In this document: positions 6,327 through 13,951 of the stretch, piece after piece
Layout: every line of letters begins with the position of its first letter
Numbering within the stretch: position 1 is the first letter of the stretch
DNA from: Burkholderiales bacterium
GTDB taxonomy: Bacteria > Pseudomonadota > Gammaproteobacteria > Burkholderiales > Burkholderiaceae_C
DNA length: 14,230 nt
Direction of reading: 5' to 3'
Assembly (NCBI GenBank): GCA_011391855.1
Contig: JAABPT010000441.1
Location: 1 to 14,230, forward strand
Notes under the pieces: generated by a model
What the model was told of the DNA's origin: nothing
Database searches by the model: none
The model's input: the letters and a program-made list of their open reading frames with translations, nothing else
Program-made: the position numbers and the translations under genes

Positions 6327-8021
6327 ATGCCCGACATTCCCGTTCCGCGTTTCGATCAGTTCTACCGCCACCCCGAACTGACGCGGCTGCTGCGCGACTA
6401 TGCCGATGCGGTGCCGCAGTGGGTGGCGCTGTCCAGCCTGGGCAAGAGTTTCGAAGGGCGCGATATCTGGCTGCTCACCATCACCAACCAGGCCACCGGC
6501 GCCGACACCGACAAACCCGCGTTCTGGGTCGACGGCAATATCCACGCCGCCGAACTGACGGCCAGCACGGCCTGCCTGTACTGGCTGCACCAGCTCGTTT
6601 CGGGCTACGACACCGACCCGAAGATCCGCCAGCTGCTGGACACGCGCGTGGTCTACATGGCGCCGCGCCTGAACCCCGACGGCGCCGAACTCGCACTGGC
6701 CGACCGGCCGCGCCACATCCGGTCTTCCACGCGCCCCTATCCCTACGACGAGGAACCGGTGGAGGGCCTGACGATCGAGGACATCGACGGCGACGGCCGG
6801 GTCCTCTCAATGCGCATCCCCGACCCGCACGGCCCCTACAAGAAGCACGCCACCGAGCCGCGCCTGATGGTGCCGCGCGAACCCGGCGAATTCGGCGGCG
6901 AGTACTTCCGCATCATCCCGGAAGGCACGCTGACGAATTTCGACGGCTTGCGCATCACCGCCAACCCCGACCGCGAGGGCCTGGACCTGAACCGCAACTT
7001 CCCGGCCTACTGGCGGCAGGAATTCGAGCAGGTCGGCGCCGGCCCCTACCCCACCAGCGAACCCGAGGTGCGGGCGATGGTGGACTTCGTCACCCGCCAC
7101 CCCAACATCGGCGCCGCGGTCAGCTTCCACACCCACAGCGGCGTCATCCTGCGGCCCATGGGTACGCAAAGCGACGACGACATGACGCCGGAAGATCTGT
7201 GGATGTACAAGCGGCTGTCGGACCTGGGCGCCCGGCTCACCGGCTACCCCGCGATCAGCATCTTCCACGAGTTCAAGTACCACCCCAAGCAGACCATCAC
7301 CGGCACCCAGGACTGGGTCTACGAACACCTGGGCGCGCTGTTCTGGACGGTGGAGATCTGGGCCCCGAACAAGGAAGCCGGCATCACCGACTACCCCTGG
7401 ATCGAGTGGTACCGCGACCACCCGCCCGAGGATGACCTCAAGCTGCTGAAATGGAGCGACACGCAGTGCGCCGGCCGGGCCCACGTGGACTGGCGGCCCT
7501 TCCGCCACCCGCAGCTGGGCATGGTGGAACTGGGCGGCTGGGACAAGATGAATTACTGGCGCAACCCGCCGCCGCACCTGCGTGAACGCGAGGCGGCGCG
7601 CTTCCCGGCCTGGCTGACGCAGATCGCGCTTTCGCTGCCGCGGCTGGAAGTGCTGCGCACGGAGGTGCGCGCCCTGGGCAACGACAGCTGGCGCATCCGC
7701 TTCGCGGTGGCCAACAGCGGCTACCTGCCGGCCTACGTGACGAAACGCGCGCTGGAGCGCAAGACGGCGCGCGGCACGGTCTTCCACATCCACCTGCCGC
7801 CGAGCGTGAACCTGGTCAGCGGCCAGGAGCGCGTGGTGGGCGCGCACCTGGAGGGCCATGCTCCGAAGAATTCGCTGCAGGCCTTCCTGCCCAGCCGCGA
7901 CATCACCGGCGACCGCGCCGTGGTCGAATGGGTGGTGAGCGGAGCGCGCGGCACGGCGATTGCGCTCACGGCGACGGCCGACCGCGCCGGCACCGTTCGC
8001 ACCGAAGTCACGCTGGACTGA
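6327..8021 (+). CDS. M14-family zinc carboxypeptidase
   Basis: M14 peptidases remove C-terminal residues or cleave amide bonds in peptides and peptidoglycan fragments; the substrate here is not known. In the 564-aa product the zinc ligands appear as His73-x2-Glu76 (GNIHAAEL) and His268 (SFHTHSG), the carboxylate-binding pair as Asn222-Arg223 (LNRNFP) and the catalytic glutamate as Glu343 (FWTVEIW). A stretch at about 122-215 separates the first zinc motif from NRN; it is much longer than in animal carboxypeptidase A and contains DIDGDGR (152-158). Past about 440 a beta-rich C-terminal region follows. There is no signal peptide, so the enzyme is probably cytosolic. The ATG at 6327 lacks a Shine-Dalgarno sequence, but homology begins right after it. 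The sensor kinase follows by 24 bp. Confidence 0.92.
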   Translation: MPDIPVPRFDQFYRHPELTRLLRDYADAVPQWVALSSLGKSFEGRDIWLLTITNQATGADTDKPAFWVDGNIHAAELTASTACLYWLHQLVSGYDTDPKIRQLLDTRVVYMAPRLNPDGAELALADRPRHIRSSTRPYPYDEEPVEGLTIEDIDGDGRVLSMRIPDPHGPYKKHATEPRLMVPREPGEFGGEYFRIIPEGTLTNFDGLRITANPDREGLDLNRNFPAYWRQEFEQVGAGPYPTSEPEVRAMVDFVTRHPNIGAAVSFHTHSGVILRPMGTQSDDDMTPEDLWMYKRLSDLGARLTGYPAISIFHEFKYHPKQTITGTQDWVYEHLGALFWTVEIWAPNKEAGITDYPWIEWYRDHPPEDDLKLLKWSDTQCAGRAHVDWRPFRHPQLGMVELGGWDKMNYWRNPPPHLREREAARFPAWLTQIALSLPRLEVLRTEVRALGNDSWRIRFAVANSGYLPAYVTKRALERKTARGTVFHIHLPPSVNLVSGQERVVGAHLEGHAPKNSLQAFLPSRDITGDRAVVEWVVSGARGTAIALTATADRAGTVRTEVTLD

Positions 8022-8045
8022 AGCGCACCCTCTGCAGGCCACCCG

Positions 8046-9935
8046 ATGCACCGCGACCTGCCGGACGCCGACGACTTCTGCTCGCTGTTCGAGTTCCTGC
8101 CCATCGGGGCCTACCGCTCTCTGCCCGACGGCACGCAAGCCCGCGCCAACCCGGCGCTGGTGCGCCTGAACGGTTACGACAGCGAAGCCGAAATGCTGGC
8201 CGCCGTGCGCGATATCGCGCGCGAGTGGTACGTGGACCCGGCGCGACGCGCGTTGTTCCTGCAACAACTCGATCGCGACGGCCAGGTGACCGGCTTCGAG
8301 TCGGAGGTCTGGCGCCACAAGACACGCGAGCGCATCTGGGTCAGCGAAAACGCGCACGTCGTGCGCGACGCCGCCGGCCGCGTGCGCTATTACGAGGGCA
8401 CGCTCGAAGAGATCACCGAGCGCGTGCGCGAGCGCCAGGCGCTGCACCGCAGCCGGCTGCAGCTGCAGCAGGTCTTCGAACTGGTGCCGGGCGTGCTGTA
8501 CCACTGGGCCATGCCGAACAGCGGCCCGGCGCTGACGGCGTCGATCAGCCCGCGCGTCAAGGAGCTGTTCGGCGTGGAAGCCGAGGCCACGCTGCGCGAC
8601 CCGATGCTGCTGCGGCGCTTCCGCCACCCGCAGGACCGCGAGCGCGTGGAAGCCGAGATCGCGGCGGCCACGCTCGAGCGGCGCACGCTGGACATCGAAT
8701 TCCGCATCGTGCTGGACGACGGCACCGAGAAATGGGTGCACCAGACCAGCAGCCCGGGGCCACCGGAAGACGGCGTCGAGGTGCGCGTGGGCCTGCTGCA
8801 GGACGTGACCGAGCGCAAGCGCGCCGAGATCGCGCTGCGCGAGAACGGCGAGCTGTGGAAGCGCGCGCTGGAAAGCACCGGCGACGGCGTCTGGGACTGG
8901 GACCTGGCCACTGGCGTGGAGGTCTACTCGCCACAGTGCAAGGCCTTGTACGGCTACAGCGACGCGGAGCTGCCCAACCTGCCCCAGGCGCTGGACGGGC
9001 TGACGCACCCCGACGACACCGAGCGCATGCGGCAGGACCGCGAGCACCATTTCGCGGGCCGCACGCCGGCTTACGTGAATGAACACCGCGTGCGCTGCAA
9101 GAACGGGCAATGGAAGTGGATCCTATCGCGCGGCATCGTCATCAGCCGCGACGCAGCGGGCCGGCCGCTGCGCATGATCGGCACCCACACCGACATCACC
9201 GCGGCCAAGCAGGCCGAGGCGCTGCGCCTGGAGCGCGACCGCGCCGCCGCCGCCGACCAGGCCAAGTCGCAGTTCCTCTCGCGCGTGAGCCACGAGCTGC
9301 GCACACCGCTGAACGCCATCCTGGGCTTTGCCCAGCTGCTGGACCTGGACCCCGGCACCAGCGAACGCCAGCGCGGCTGGATCGCCCACGTGCTGTCCAG
9401 CGGCCAGCACCTGCTGGCGCTGATGAACGACATCCTGGACATTTCCAGCCTGCAGACCGGACAGTTGCCCACCACGAACGAGCGGCTGCCGCTGCGCGTG
9501 GTGGTCGAGGAAGCCTGGGCCATGCTCGCCGCCGCCGCGAAGGACGCCGGCATCACGGTCGTCGACGAGGTGCCCCCTGGAGACGCGCTGGTGGTGCAGG
9601 CCGACCGACGCCGGCTCAAGCAGATCGTCAGCAACCTGCTGTCCAACGCCATCAAGTACAACCGGCGCGGCGGTTGGGTGCGACTGCACGCGCAGGCCGT
9701 GGGCAACGCGGTGGAACTGAGCGTGGCCGACAGCGGCCCGGGACTGAGCGAGGCCGAGCGCGCCCGGCTGTTCACACCCTTCGAACGCCTGGGCGCACGG
9801 CACGGCCCGGTGGCCGGCACCGGCTTGGGCCTGGCGCTGAGCCGGCAGCTCGCCGAGGCCATGGGCGGGTCGATCGAAGTCGAGAGCACCCCCGGCGAGG
9901 GCTCCACCTTCCGCGTGCGGCTGCCGGCCGGCTGA
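8046..9935 (+). CDS. Soluble sensor histidine kinase with three PAS domains
   Basis: This kinase should autophosphorylate on a histidine and pass phosphate to a response regulator, none of which is encoded in the window. The 629-aa product has three PAS-type sensor units with their C-terminal PAC signatures at about 10-127 (ends GTLEEITER), 140-258 (ends GLLQDVTERK) and 270-390 (ends IGTHTDITAAK). Then come the dimerisation/phosphoacceptor domain with His416 (SHELRTPLNAI, 415-425) and the ATPase domain: N box NLLSNAIKYN (530-539), G1 DSGPG (562-566), F box FTPFERL (576-582), G2 GTGLGL (591-596). It ends right after the ATPase domain, with no receiver. No membrane segments or signal peptide are seen, so the signal is cytosolic. 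CAGG seven bases before the ATG at 8046 supports the start. It is likely co-transcribed with the M14 gene. Confidence 0.93.
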   Translation: MHRDLPDADDFCSLFEFLPIGAYRSLPDGTQARANPALVRLNGYDSEAEMLAAVRDIAREWYVDPARRALFLQQLDRDGQVTGFESEVWRHKTRERIWVSENAHVVRDAAGRVRYYEGTLEEITERVRERQALHRSRLQLQQVFELVPGVLYHWAMPNSGPALTASISPRVKELFGVEAEATLRDPMLLRRFRHPQDRERVEAEIAAATLERRTLDIEFRIVLDDGTEKWVHQTSSPGPPEDGVEVRVGLLQDVTERKRAEIALRENGELWKRALESTGDGVWDWDLATGVEVYSPQCKALYGYSDAELPNLPQALDGLTHPDDTERMRQDREHHFAGRTPAYVNEHRVRCKNGQWKWILSRGIVISRDAAGRPLRMIGTHTDITAAKQAEALRLERDRAAAADQAKSQFLSRVSHELRTPLNAILGFAQLLDLDPGTSERQRGWIAHVLSSGQHLLALMNDILDISSLQTGQLPTTNERLPLRVVVEEAWAMLAAAAKDAGITVVDEVPPGDALVVQADRRRLKQIVSNLLSNAIKYNRRGGWVRLHAQAVGNAVELSVADSGPGLSEAERARLFTPFERLGARHGPVAGTGLGLALSRQLAEAMGGSIEVESTPGEGSTFRVRLPAG

Positions 9936-9957
9936 CGCGGCGAGCCAGCGCGCCGCG
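9936..9957. terminator. GC hairpin between convergent genes
   Basis: CGCGGCG (9936-9942) pairs with CGCCGCG (9951-9957) around an eight-base loop, starting right after the kinase stop codon. A 10-base direct repeat, CCGCGCCGGC, follows at 9953-9962 and 9966-9975. There is no T tract, so termination is inferred from position between two convergent genes only. Confidence 0.3.
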
Positions 9958-9975
9958 CCGGCCAACCGCGCCGGC

Positions 9976-10560
9976 TCAGCGGCCCTCGAAGCGGAACACC
10001 GCCACGCTGGCCACCAGGTTGGGCCAGCGCCGCACCACGCGCCCGCCTTGCAGGCCGAAGCTGTCGGTGACCTGCAGCCCGCTCTTGCGCGCCAGCACCT
10101 CGAAGTCGGCATAGGTGCCGACGCGGATATTGGGCGTGTCGTACCACTCGTAGGGCAGCACCTTGGTCACGGGCATGCGCCCGCCCAGTACACGCAGCCG
10201 GTTGGGCCAGTGCGCGAAATTCGGAAAGCTGACGATGCCGATGCGACCCACGCGCGCGGTCTCTTTCAGCATGCGCTCGGTATTGCGCAGATGCTGCAAC
10301 GTGTCGAGCTGCATCACGACGTCGAAGCTGTTGTCGTCGAACAGGGCCAGGCCGTCTTCCAGGTTGAGCTGGATGACGTCGATGCCGCGCTGCACGCAGG
10401 CATGCACATTGGCGTCGGCGATCTCGATGCCATAGCCGCTGCAACCCTTGTGCCGGTGCAGGTGGGCCAGCAGCTCGCCGTTGCCGCACCCCAGATCGAG
10501 CACGCGGCTGCCGGCGGGCACCAACTCGGCGATCAGCTCCAGGTCCTTGCGCTCAGACAC
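9976..10560 (-). CDS. metW: Methionine biosynthesis protein MetW (methyltransferase-like)
   Basis: MetW accompanies MetX in many proteobacteria and is needed for full acyl-homoserine formation, apparently as a partner of MetX. The 194-aa product has a class I methyltransferase fold with motif I VLDLGCGNGELL (20-31), then GYGIEI, and the MetW block QLDTLQHLRNTERMLKE with later IVSFPNFAHWPNR and LPYEWYDTPNIR. It starts with GTG at 10560; that codon and the next five bases overlap the end of metX (10553-10560), so translation is probably coupled. No separate promoter is expected. It ends 40 bp from the convergent kinase gene. Identification is firm; true methyltransferase activity is not shown by sequence. 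Confidence 0.95.
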   Translation of the reverse strand: MSERKDLELIAELVPAGSRVLDLGCGNGELLAHLHRHKGCSGYGIEIADANVHACVQRGIDVIQLNLEDGLALFDDNSFDVVMQLDTLQHLRNTERMLKETARVGRIGIVSFPNFAHWPNRLRVLGGRMPVTKVLPYEWYDTPNIRVGTYADFEVLARKSGLQVTDSFGLQGGRVVRRWPNLVASVAVFRFEGR

Positions 10561-11701
10561 TTGGACCCCCAGCCTCGCCCTGCTCGGCCGCGATGCGGTC
10601 GAAATAGGCGCGCATCACGCCGTGGTAGCGCGGGTCGTCCAGCAGGAACGCGTCGTGGCCGTGCGGGGCGTCGATCTCGGCGTAGCTGACGGCAATGCGG
10701 TTGTCCACCAGCGCCTTGACGAGCTCGCGCGACCGCGCGGGCGAGAAGCGCCAGTCGGTGCTGAAGCTCACCAGCAGGAAGCCGTGCTGGCGCGCCACGG
10801 CGAAGGCGCGCGCCAGGTCGCCGCCGTGCTCGAGCGCGGGGTCGAAATAGTCCAGCGCGCGCGTGATCAGCAGGTAGGTGTTGGCGTCGAAATATTCGCT
10901 GAACTTGTCGCCCTGGTGGCGCAGGTAGCTCTCGATCTGGAATTCAATCTCCTGCGTGCTGTAGCCCAGCTCGGCGGCGCGCAGCGCGCGGCCGAACTTG
11001 GCGTCCATGGCGTCGTCTGAAAGATAGGTGATGTGGCCGATCATGCGTGCCACGCGCAGGCCGCGCCTGGGCACCACGCCGTGGGCGTAGAAATGGCCGC
11101 CGTGGAAGTCGGGGTCGGTGACGATGGCGCGGCGCGCGACCTCGTTGAAGGCGATGTTCTGCGCCGAGAGATTGGGTGCGGTGGCCACGGCCACGCAATG
11201 GCGCACGCGTGCCGGGTGGCGCAACGTCCAGGCCAGCGCCTGCATGCCGCCCAGGCTGCCCCCGACCACGGCGGCGAGCTGCTCGACGCCCAGGCGCTGC
11301 ATCAGCCGCGCCTGGGCGTCGACCCAGTCTTCCACCGTGCACACCGGGAAGTCGGCGCCGTAGATGCGCCCGGTGGCCGGGTTCACGTGCATGGGCCCGG
11401 TGGAGCCGAAGCACGATCCCGGGTTGTTGACGCCGACGACGAAGAAGCGCTCGGTGTCCAGCGGCTTGCCCGGGCCCACCAGGTTGTCCCACCAGCCCAC
11501 GCTGCCGTCGGCGTGCACGCCCGCCACGTGGTGGCTGGCGTTCAGCGCATGGCACACCAGCACGGCATTGCTGTGCTCGGCGTTCAGCGTGCCGTAGGTC
11601 TCGTAGGTGAGCGCGTAATCGGCCAGCACGGCGCCGCTCTTCAGCGGCAGCGGCTCGCTGAAATGCATCTGCTGTGGCGTGACCAGACCGATGGAACCCA
11701 T
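10553..11701 (-). CDS. metX: Homoserine O-acyltransferase MetX (acetyl or succinyl donor)
   Basis: MetX activates homoserine by O-acylation, the committed step to methionine. The 382-aa alpha/beta hydrolase shows the nucleophile elbow GGSLGGMQ with Ser149, Asp316 in FSTDWRF and His349 in PHGHDAFLL, a complete triad. HALNASHHVAG (51-61), GWWDNLVGPGKPLDT and NNPGSCFGSTGP are also characteristic. The start MGSIGLVTPQQMHF agrees with Burkholderia MetX proteins as I recall them, so the ATG at 11701 is kept although no Shine-Dalgarno sequence precedes it. Many beta- and gammaproteobacterial MetX proteins are assigned succinyl-CoA as donor rather than acetyl-CoA; I cannot decide here. Upstream, a strong hairpin (11712-11731) fills most of the 30-bp gap to gst; downstream metW overlaps by eight bases. 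Confidence 0.96.
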   Translation of the reverse strand: MGSIGLVTPQQMHFSEPLPLKSGAVLADYALTYETYGTLNAEHSNAVLVCHALNASHHVAGVHADGSVGWWDNLVGPGKPLDTERFFVVGVNNPGSCFGSTGPMHVNPATGRIYGADFPVCTVEDWVDAQARLMQRLGVEQLAAVVGGSLGGMQALAWTLRHPARVRHCVAVATAPNLSAQNIAFNEVARRAIVTDPDFHGGHFYAHGVVPRRGLRVARMIGHITYLSDDAMDAKFGRALRAAELGYSTQEIEFQIESYLRHQGDKFSEYFDANTYLLITRALDYFDPALEHGGDLARAFAVARQHGFLLVSFSTDWRFSPARSRELVKALVDNRIAVSYAEIDAPHGHDAFLLDDPRYHGVMRAYFDRIAAEQGEAGGPSV

Positions 11702-11711
11702 GCAAGAACCC

Positions 11712-11731
11712 GGCGCCGCAGCAGCGGCGCC
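11712..11731 (-). promoter_or_regulatory. Perfect GC hairpin between gst and metX
   Basis: GGCGCCGC (11712-11719) and GCGGCGCC (11724-11731) form an eight-pair all-GC stem with a four-base loop. On the minus strand it begins right after the gst stop codon and is followed by GGGTTCTTGC and the metX ATG. The short T run gives it only a partial terminator character; it could also limit metX translation or protect the transcript end. Confidence 0.45.
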
Positions 11732-12349
11732 TTAGGCCGCCGGCGGCGCCGTGTCGGCGAAGCTCGGCCGCGCGGCCAGCTTGTCGGCCAGCTTGTTCAG
11801 GTTGGGGTGCGCGGCGCGCCAGCCGATGTGCGGGAAGCGGAAGTCCAGGTAGTGCAGCGCACAACCCACGGCGACGTCGGACAGGCTGAAGGCATTGCCG
11901 GAGCAATAGGGCTTGTCACCCAGGCCGCGCGCCATGGCGTCGACGGCAGACTGCACGCGGCTCATCTGGCGGTCGATCCAGGCCTGCGAGCGCTGGGCCT
12001 CGCTGCGGCCGCTCCAATGGGCTTCCATGCGCGCCAGGATGGCGGCGTCCAGCACGCCGTCGGCCAGCGCTTCCCAGGTGCGCACCTCGGCTCGTTCGCG
12101 GCCCAAAGGCGGGATCAGCTTGCCCACCGGCGACAGCGTGTCCAGGTATTCGACGATGACGCGCGAATCGAAGACCGCCTCGCCGCCTTCCATCACCAGG
12201 CAGGGCACCTTGCCCAGCGGGTTGCTGGCGAGCATGGCGTCGCTGCCCCACACGTCTTCCAGCACGAACTGGAAGTCGAGCTTTTTCTCGGCCATCACCA
12301 CGCGCACCTTGCGCACGTACGGGCTGGTCAGCGATCCGATCAGTTTCAT
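11732..12349 (-). CDS. Glutathione S-transferase family protein, YibF-like
   Basis: The 205-aa product has the standard two-domain cytosolic GST plan: an N-terminal thioredoxin-like domain (about 1-78) and a helical C-terminal domain (about 85-200). MKLIGSLTSPYVRKVRVVM holds the glutathione-site segment, NPLGKVPCLVM the cis-proline loop and FDSRVIVEYLD the gamma-glutamyl contact. EALADGVLDA and FSLSDVAVGCALHYLDFRFP fit the YibF subgroup of E. coli. Substrates are unknown; YibF-type proteins are poorly characterised. ATG at 12349 is chosen since MKLIGS aligns with the family start; an upstream ATG at 12370 would add seven residues. The deaminase-like gene ends 40 bp upstream and metX begins 30 bp downstream on the same strand. 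Confidence 0.9.
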   Translation of the reverse strand: MKLIGSLTSPYVRKVRVVMAEKKLDFQFVLEDVWGSDAMLASNPLGKVPCLVMEGGEAVFDSRVIVEYLDTLSPVGKLIPPLGRERAEVRTWEALADGVLDAAILARMEAHWSGRSEAQRSQAWIDRQMSRVQSAVDAMARGLGDKPYCSGNAFSLSDVAVGCALHYLDFRFPHIGWRAAHPNLNKLADKLAARPSFADTAPPAA

Positions 12350-12386
12350 TTTTTGCTTGGCGCTTCTCATCCCAGGGGTCCGACTC

Positions 12387-12392
12387 ATTTTA
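12387..12392 (-). promoter_or_regulatory. Candidate -10 element for gst, overlapping the upstream stop codon
   Basis: On the minus strand 12392-12387 reads TAAAAT (five of six consensus), and its first three bases are the stop codon of the amidohydrolase gene. It predicts a start near 12380 and a leader of about 31 bases for gst. No good -35 is visible. Confidence 0.4.
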
Positions 12393-13700
12393 GCTAGCGC
12401 GGCCGGGCGCCGCGGGGGCTGCCTGTCGTGTGAAATCCACGCGCGCCGGCCGGCCGGGCAGGTTCAGCTCGGCGGTGGCCGGCGCCATGCGCGACACCAC
12501 GGTGCCGCCGCGCACCACCAGCAGGCGCTGTGCACGCAAGCGGATCGCCTCGGCCGGCGAGCCGGCCTGCAGCAGCACGAAGTCGGCGCGGCAGCCGGGC
12601 TCCAGGCCGTAGCCTTGCAGGCCCAGGATGCGGGCGCTGTTCACGGTGACGGCGTCGAAACACTGGCGCTGGCCCTGCACCGAGGTCATCTGCGCCACGT
12701 GCAGGCCCATCGCCGCCACCTCCAGCATGTCGGCCGAGCCCAGCGCGTACCAGGGGTCCATCACGCAGTCGTGGCCGAAACCCACGTTCACGCCGGCGGC
12801 CAGCAGTTCGGGCACGCGCGTCATGCCGCGCCGCCTGGGGTAGCTGTCGTGGCGGCCCTGCAGGGTGATATTGATGAGCGGATTGGCCACCGCGTGCACG
12901 CCGGCTTCGGCCAGCAGCGGCAGCAGCTTGCTCACGTAATAGTTGTCCATCGAATGCATGGACGTGAGGTGCGAGCCCGTCACGCGCCCTTGCAGCCCAA
13001 GGCGTTGGGTGTGAAAAGCCAACGTCTCCACGTGGCGCGACAGCGGGTCGTCGCTCTCGTCGCAGTGCATGTCCACGCGCAGGCCGCGCTCGGCGGCCAG
13101 TTCGCACAGCAGGCGCACGCTTTCGGCGCCCTCCTGCATCGTGCGCTCGAAGTGCGGGATGCCGCCCACCACGTCCACGCCCAGGTCCAGCGCCTGCTTC
13201 AGCTGCGCCAGCGCGCCCGGTGAACGCAGCAGGCCGTCTTGCGGAAAGGCCACCAGCTGCAGGTCAAGGTAGGGCGCCACGCGCTTCTGCACGGCCAGCA
13301 GCGCGCGCACCGCCAGCAAGCGCGGGTCGCACACGTCCACGTGCGAGCGGATCGCCAGCAGGCCGCGCGCCACCGCCCAGTCGCAATATTGCAAGGCGCG
13401 TTCGGCGATGGCCTCTTCCGTGAGCAGCGGCTTCAGTTCGCCCCAGAGCTGGATGCCTTCGAGCAGCGTGCCGCTGGCGTTGACGCGAGGCAGGCCAAGG
13501 CTGAGCGTGGCGTCGAGATGAAAGTGAGCGTCAACCAATGGTGGGCTGAGCAGGTGGCCGCCCGCTTCGGCCACTTCGGCACCGGGCGGCACCGGCAGGG
13601 CGGGGCCAACCTCGGCAATGCGGCCGTCCAGTGCCAGCAGGTCGATGGCGGTGCGGCCGTCGGGCAGCGTGGCGTTTCGGATCAGCAGCGGGGCCGTCAT
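12390..13700 (-). CDS. Cytosine deaminase-like amidohydrolase (CodA family)
   Basis: CodA-type enzymes deaminate cytosine to uracil; relatives act on other ring compounds such as isoguanine. The 436-aa product aligns without gaps in the core to E. coli CodA at a constant offset of two. Metal and catalytic residues are all present: His59 and His61 (DAHFHLD), His212 and Glu215 (MHCDES), His244 (GSHLTSMHS), Asp311 (GFGHD), plus the pyrimidine-contact Gln154 (AFPQDG). However the loop after Asp311 reads CVMDPWY where E. coli has DVFDPWY, so positions matching E. coli Asp314 and Phe316 are Cys312 and Met314. The substrate may therefore differ. The ATG at 13700 has GAGG six bases upstream; a frame to 13733 lacks this support. 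No codB-like permease is nearby. It may head a four-gene transcript with gst, metX and metW. Confidence 0.9.
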   Translation of the reverse strand: MTAPLLIRNATLPDGRTAIDLLALDGRIAEVGPALPVPPGAEVAEAGGHLLSPPLVDAHFHLDATLSLGLPRVNASGTLLEGIQLWGELKPLLTEEAIAERALQYCDWAVARGLLAIRSHVDVCDPRLLAVRALLAVQKRVAPYLDLQLVAFPQDGLLRSPGALAQLKQALDLGVDVVGGIPHFERTMQEGAESVRLLCELAAERGLRVDMHCDESDDPLSRHVETLAFHTQRLGLQGRVTGSHLTSMHSMDNYYVSKLLPLLAEAGVHAVANPLINITLQGRHDSYPRRRGMTRVPELLAAGVNVGFGHDCVMDPWYALGSADMLEVAAMGLHVAQMTSVQGQRQCFDAVTVNSARILGLQGYGLEPGCRADFVLLQAGSPAEAIRLRAQRLLVVRGGTVVSRMAPATAELNLPGRPARVDFTRQAAPAAPGRAS

Positions 13701-13854
13701 GGCAGACCTCAAGCAAGGGCGGGGCCCGAGCATATGTCGGCTCCAGCGCGGCGCCGCGGCCGGGGTACTGCATCACGCACGCCGCCGCTGGTGCGGATCG
13801 CGCGGGATTGGCCCCGCTTGCCACGGCCGGGCAAGAGGTGCACACTGAATCTCA

Positions 13855-13868
13855 CGGTGTCCACACCG
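13855..13868. promoter_or_regulatory. Candidate operator dyad at the predicted hpf transcription start
   Basis: CGGTGT and ACACCG form a perfect six-base inverted repeat around two central bases. It sits at or just past the predicted start of the hpf transcript, a usual place for a repressor. No regulator gene is adjacent, and a chance dyad is possible in such GC-rich DNA. Confidence 0.25.
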
Positions 13869-13930
13869 CCGCCTTGGGTCTTACGCCCTTCCCCTTCTTG
13901 CTGTCCCTCCCCCTTTTTTGCTTTTCCGCG

Positions 13931-13951
13931 GGCCGCAGCCCTGCTGCGGCC
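13931..13951 (+). promoter_or_regulatory. Hairpin in the hpf leader after a pyrimidine-rich tract
   Basis: GGCCGCAG (13931-13938) pairs with CTGCGGCC (13944-13951) around five bases, and G-T and C-G pairs can extend the stem outward. The U-rich run lies before the stem and only TGTTTG follows it, so it is not a standard terminator for hpf. It lies 19 bases ahead of the Shine-Dalgarno sequence. Confidence 0.35.

Noticed and set aside
6807..9110. Very long minus-strand open frame opposite the M14 and kinase genes
   Set aside because: It is the complement of two well-supported genes, with the low-complexity His/Arg/Ala/Val composition of GC-rich antisense frames and no recognisable motif.
11033..12397. 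Long plus-strand open frame opposite metX and gst
   Set aside because: Antisense of two clear genes; composition is typical of GC-rich shadow frames.
13808..13823. Possible sigma-54 promoter, TTGGCCCCGCTTGCCA
   Set aside because: GG and GC are eight bases apart; sigma-54 promoters need ten. The same bases fit better as a -35 TTGCCA.
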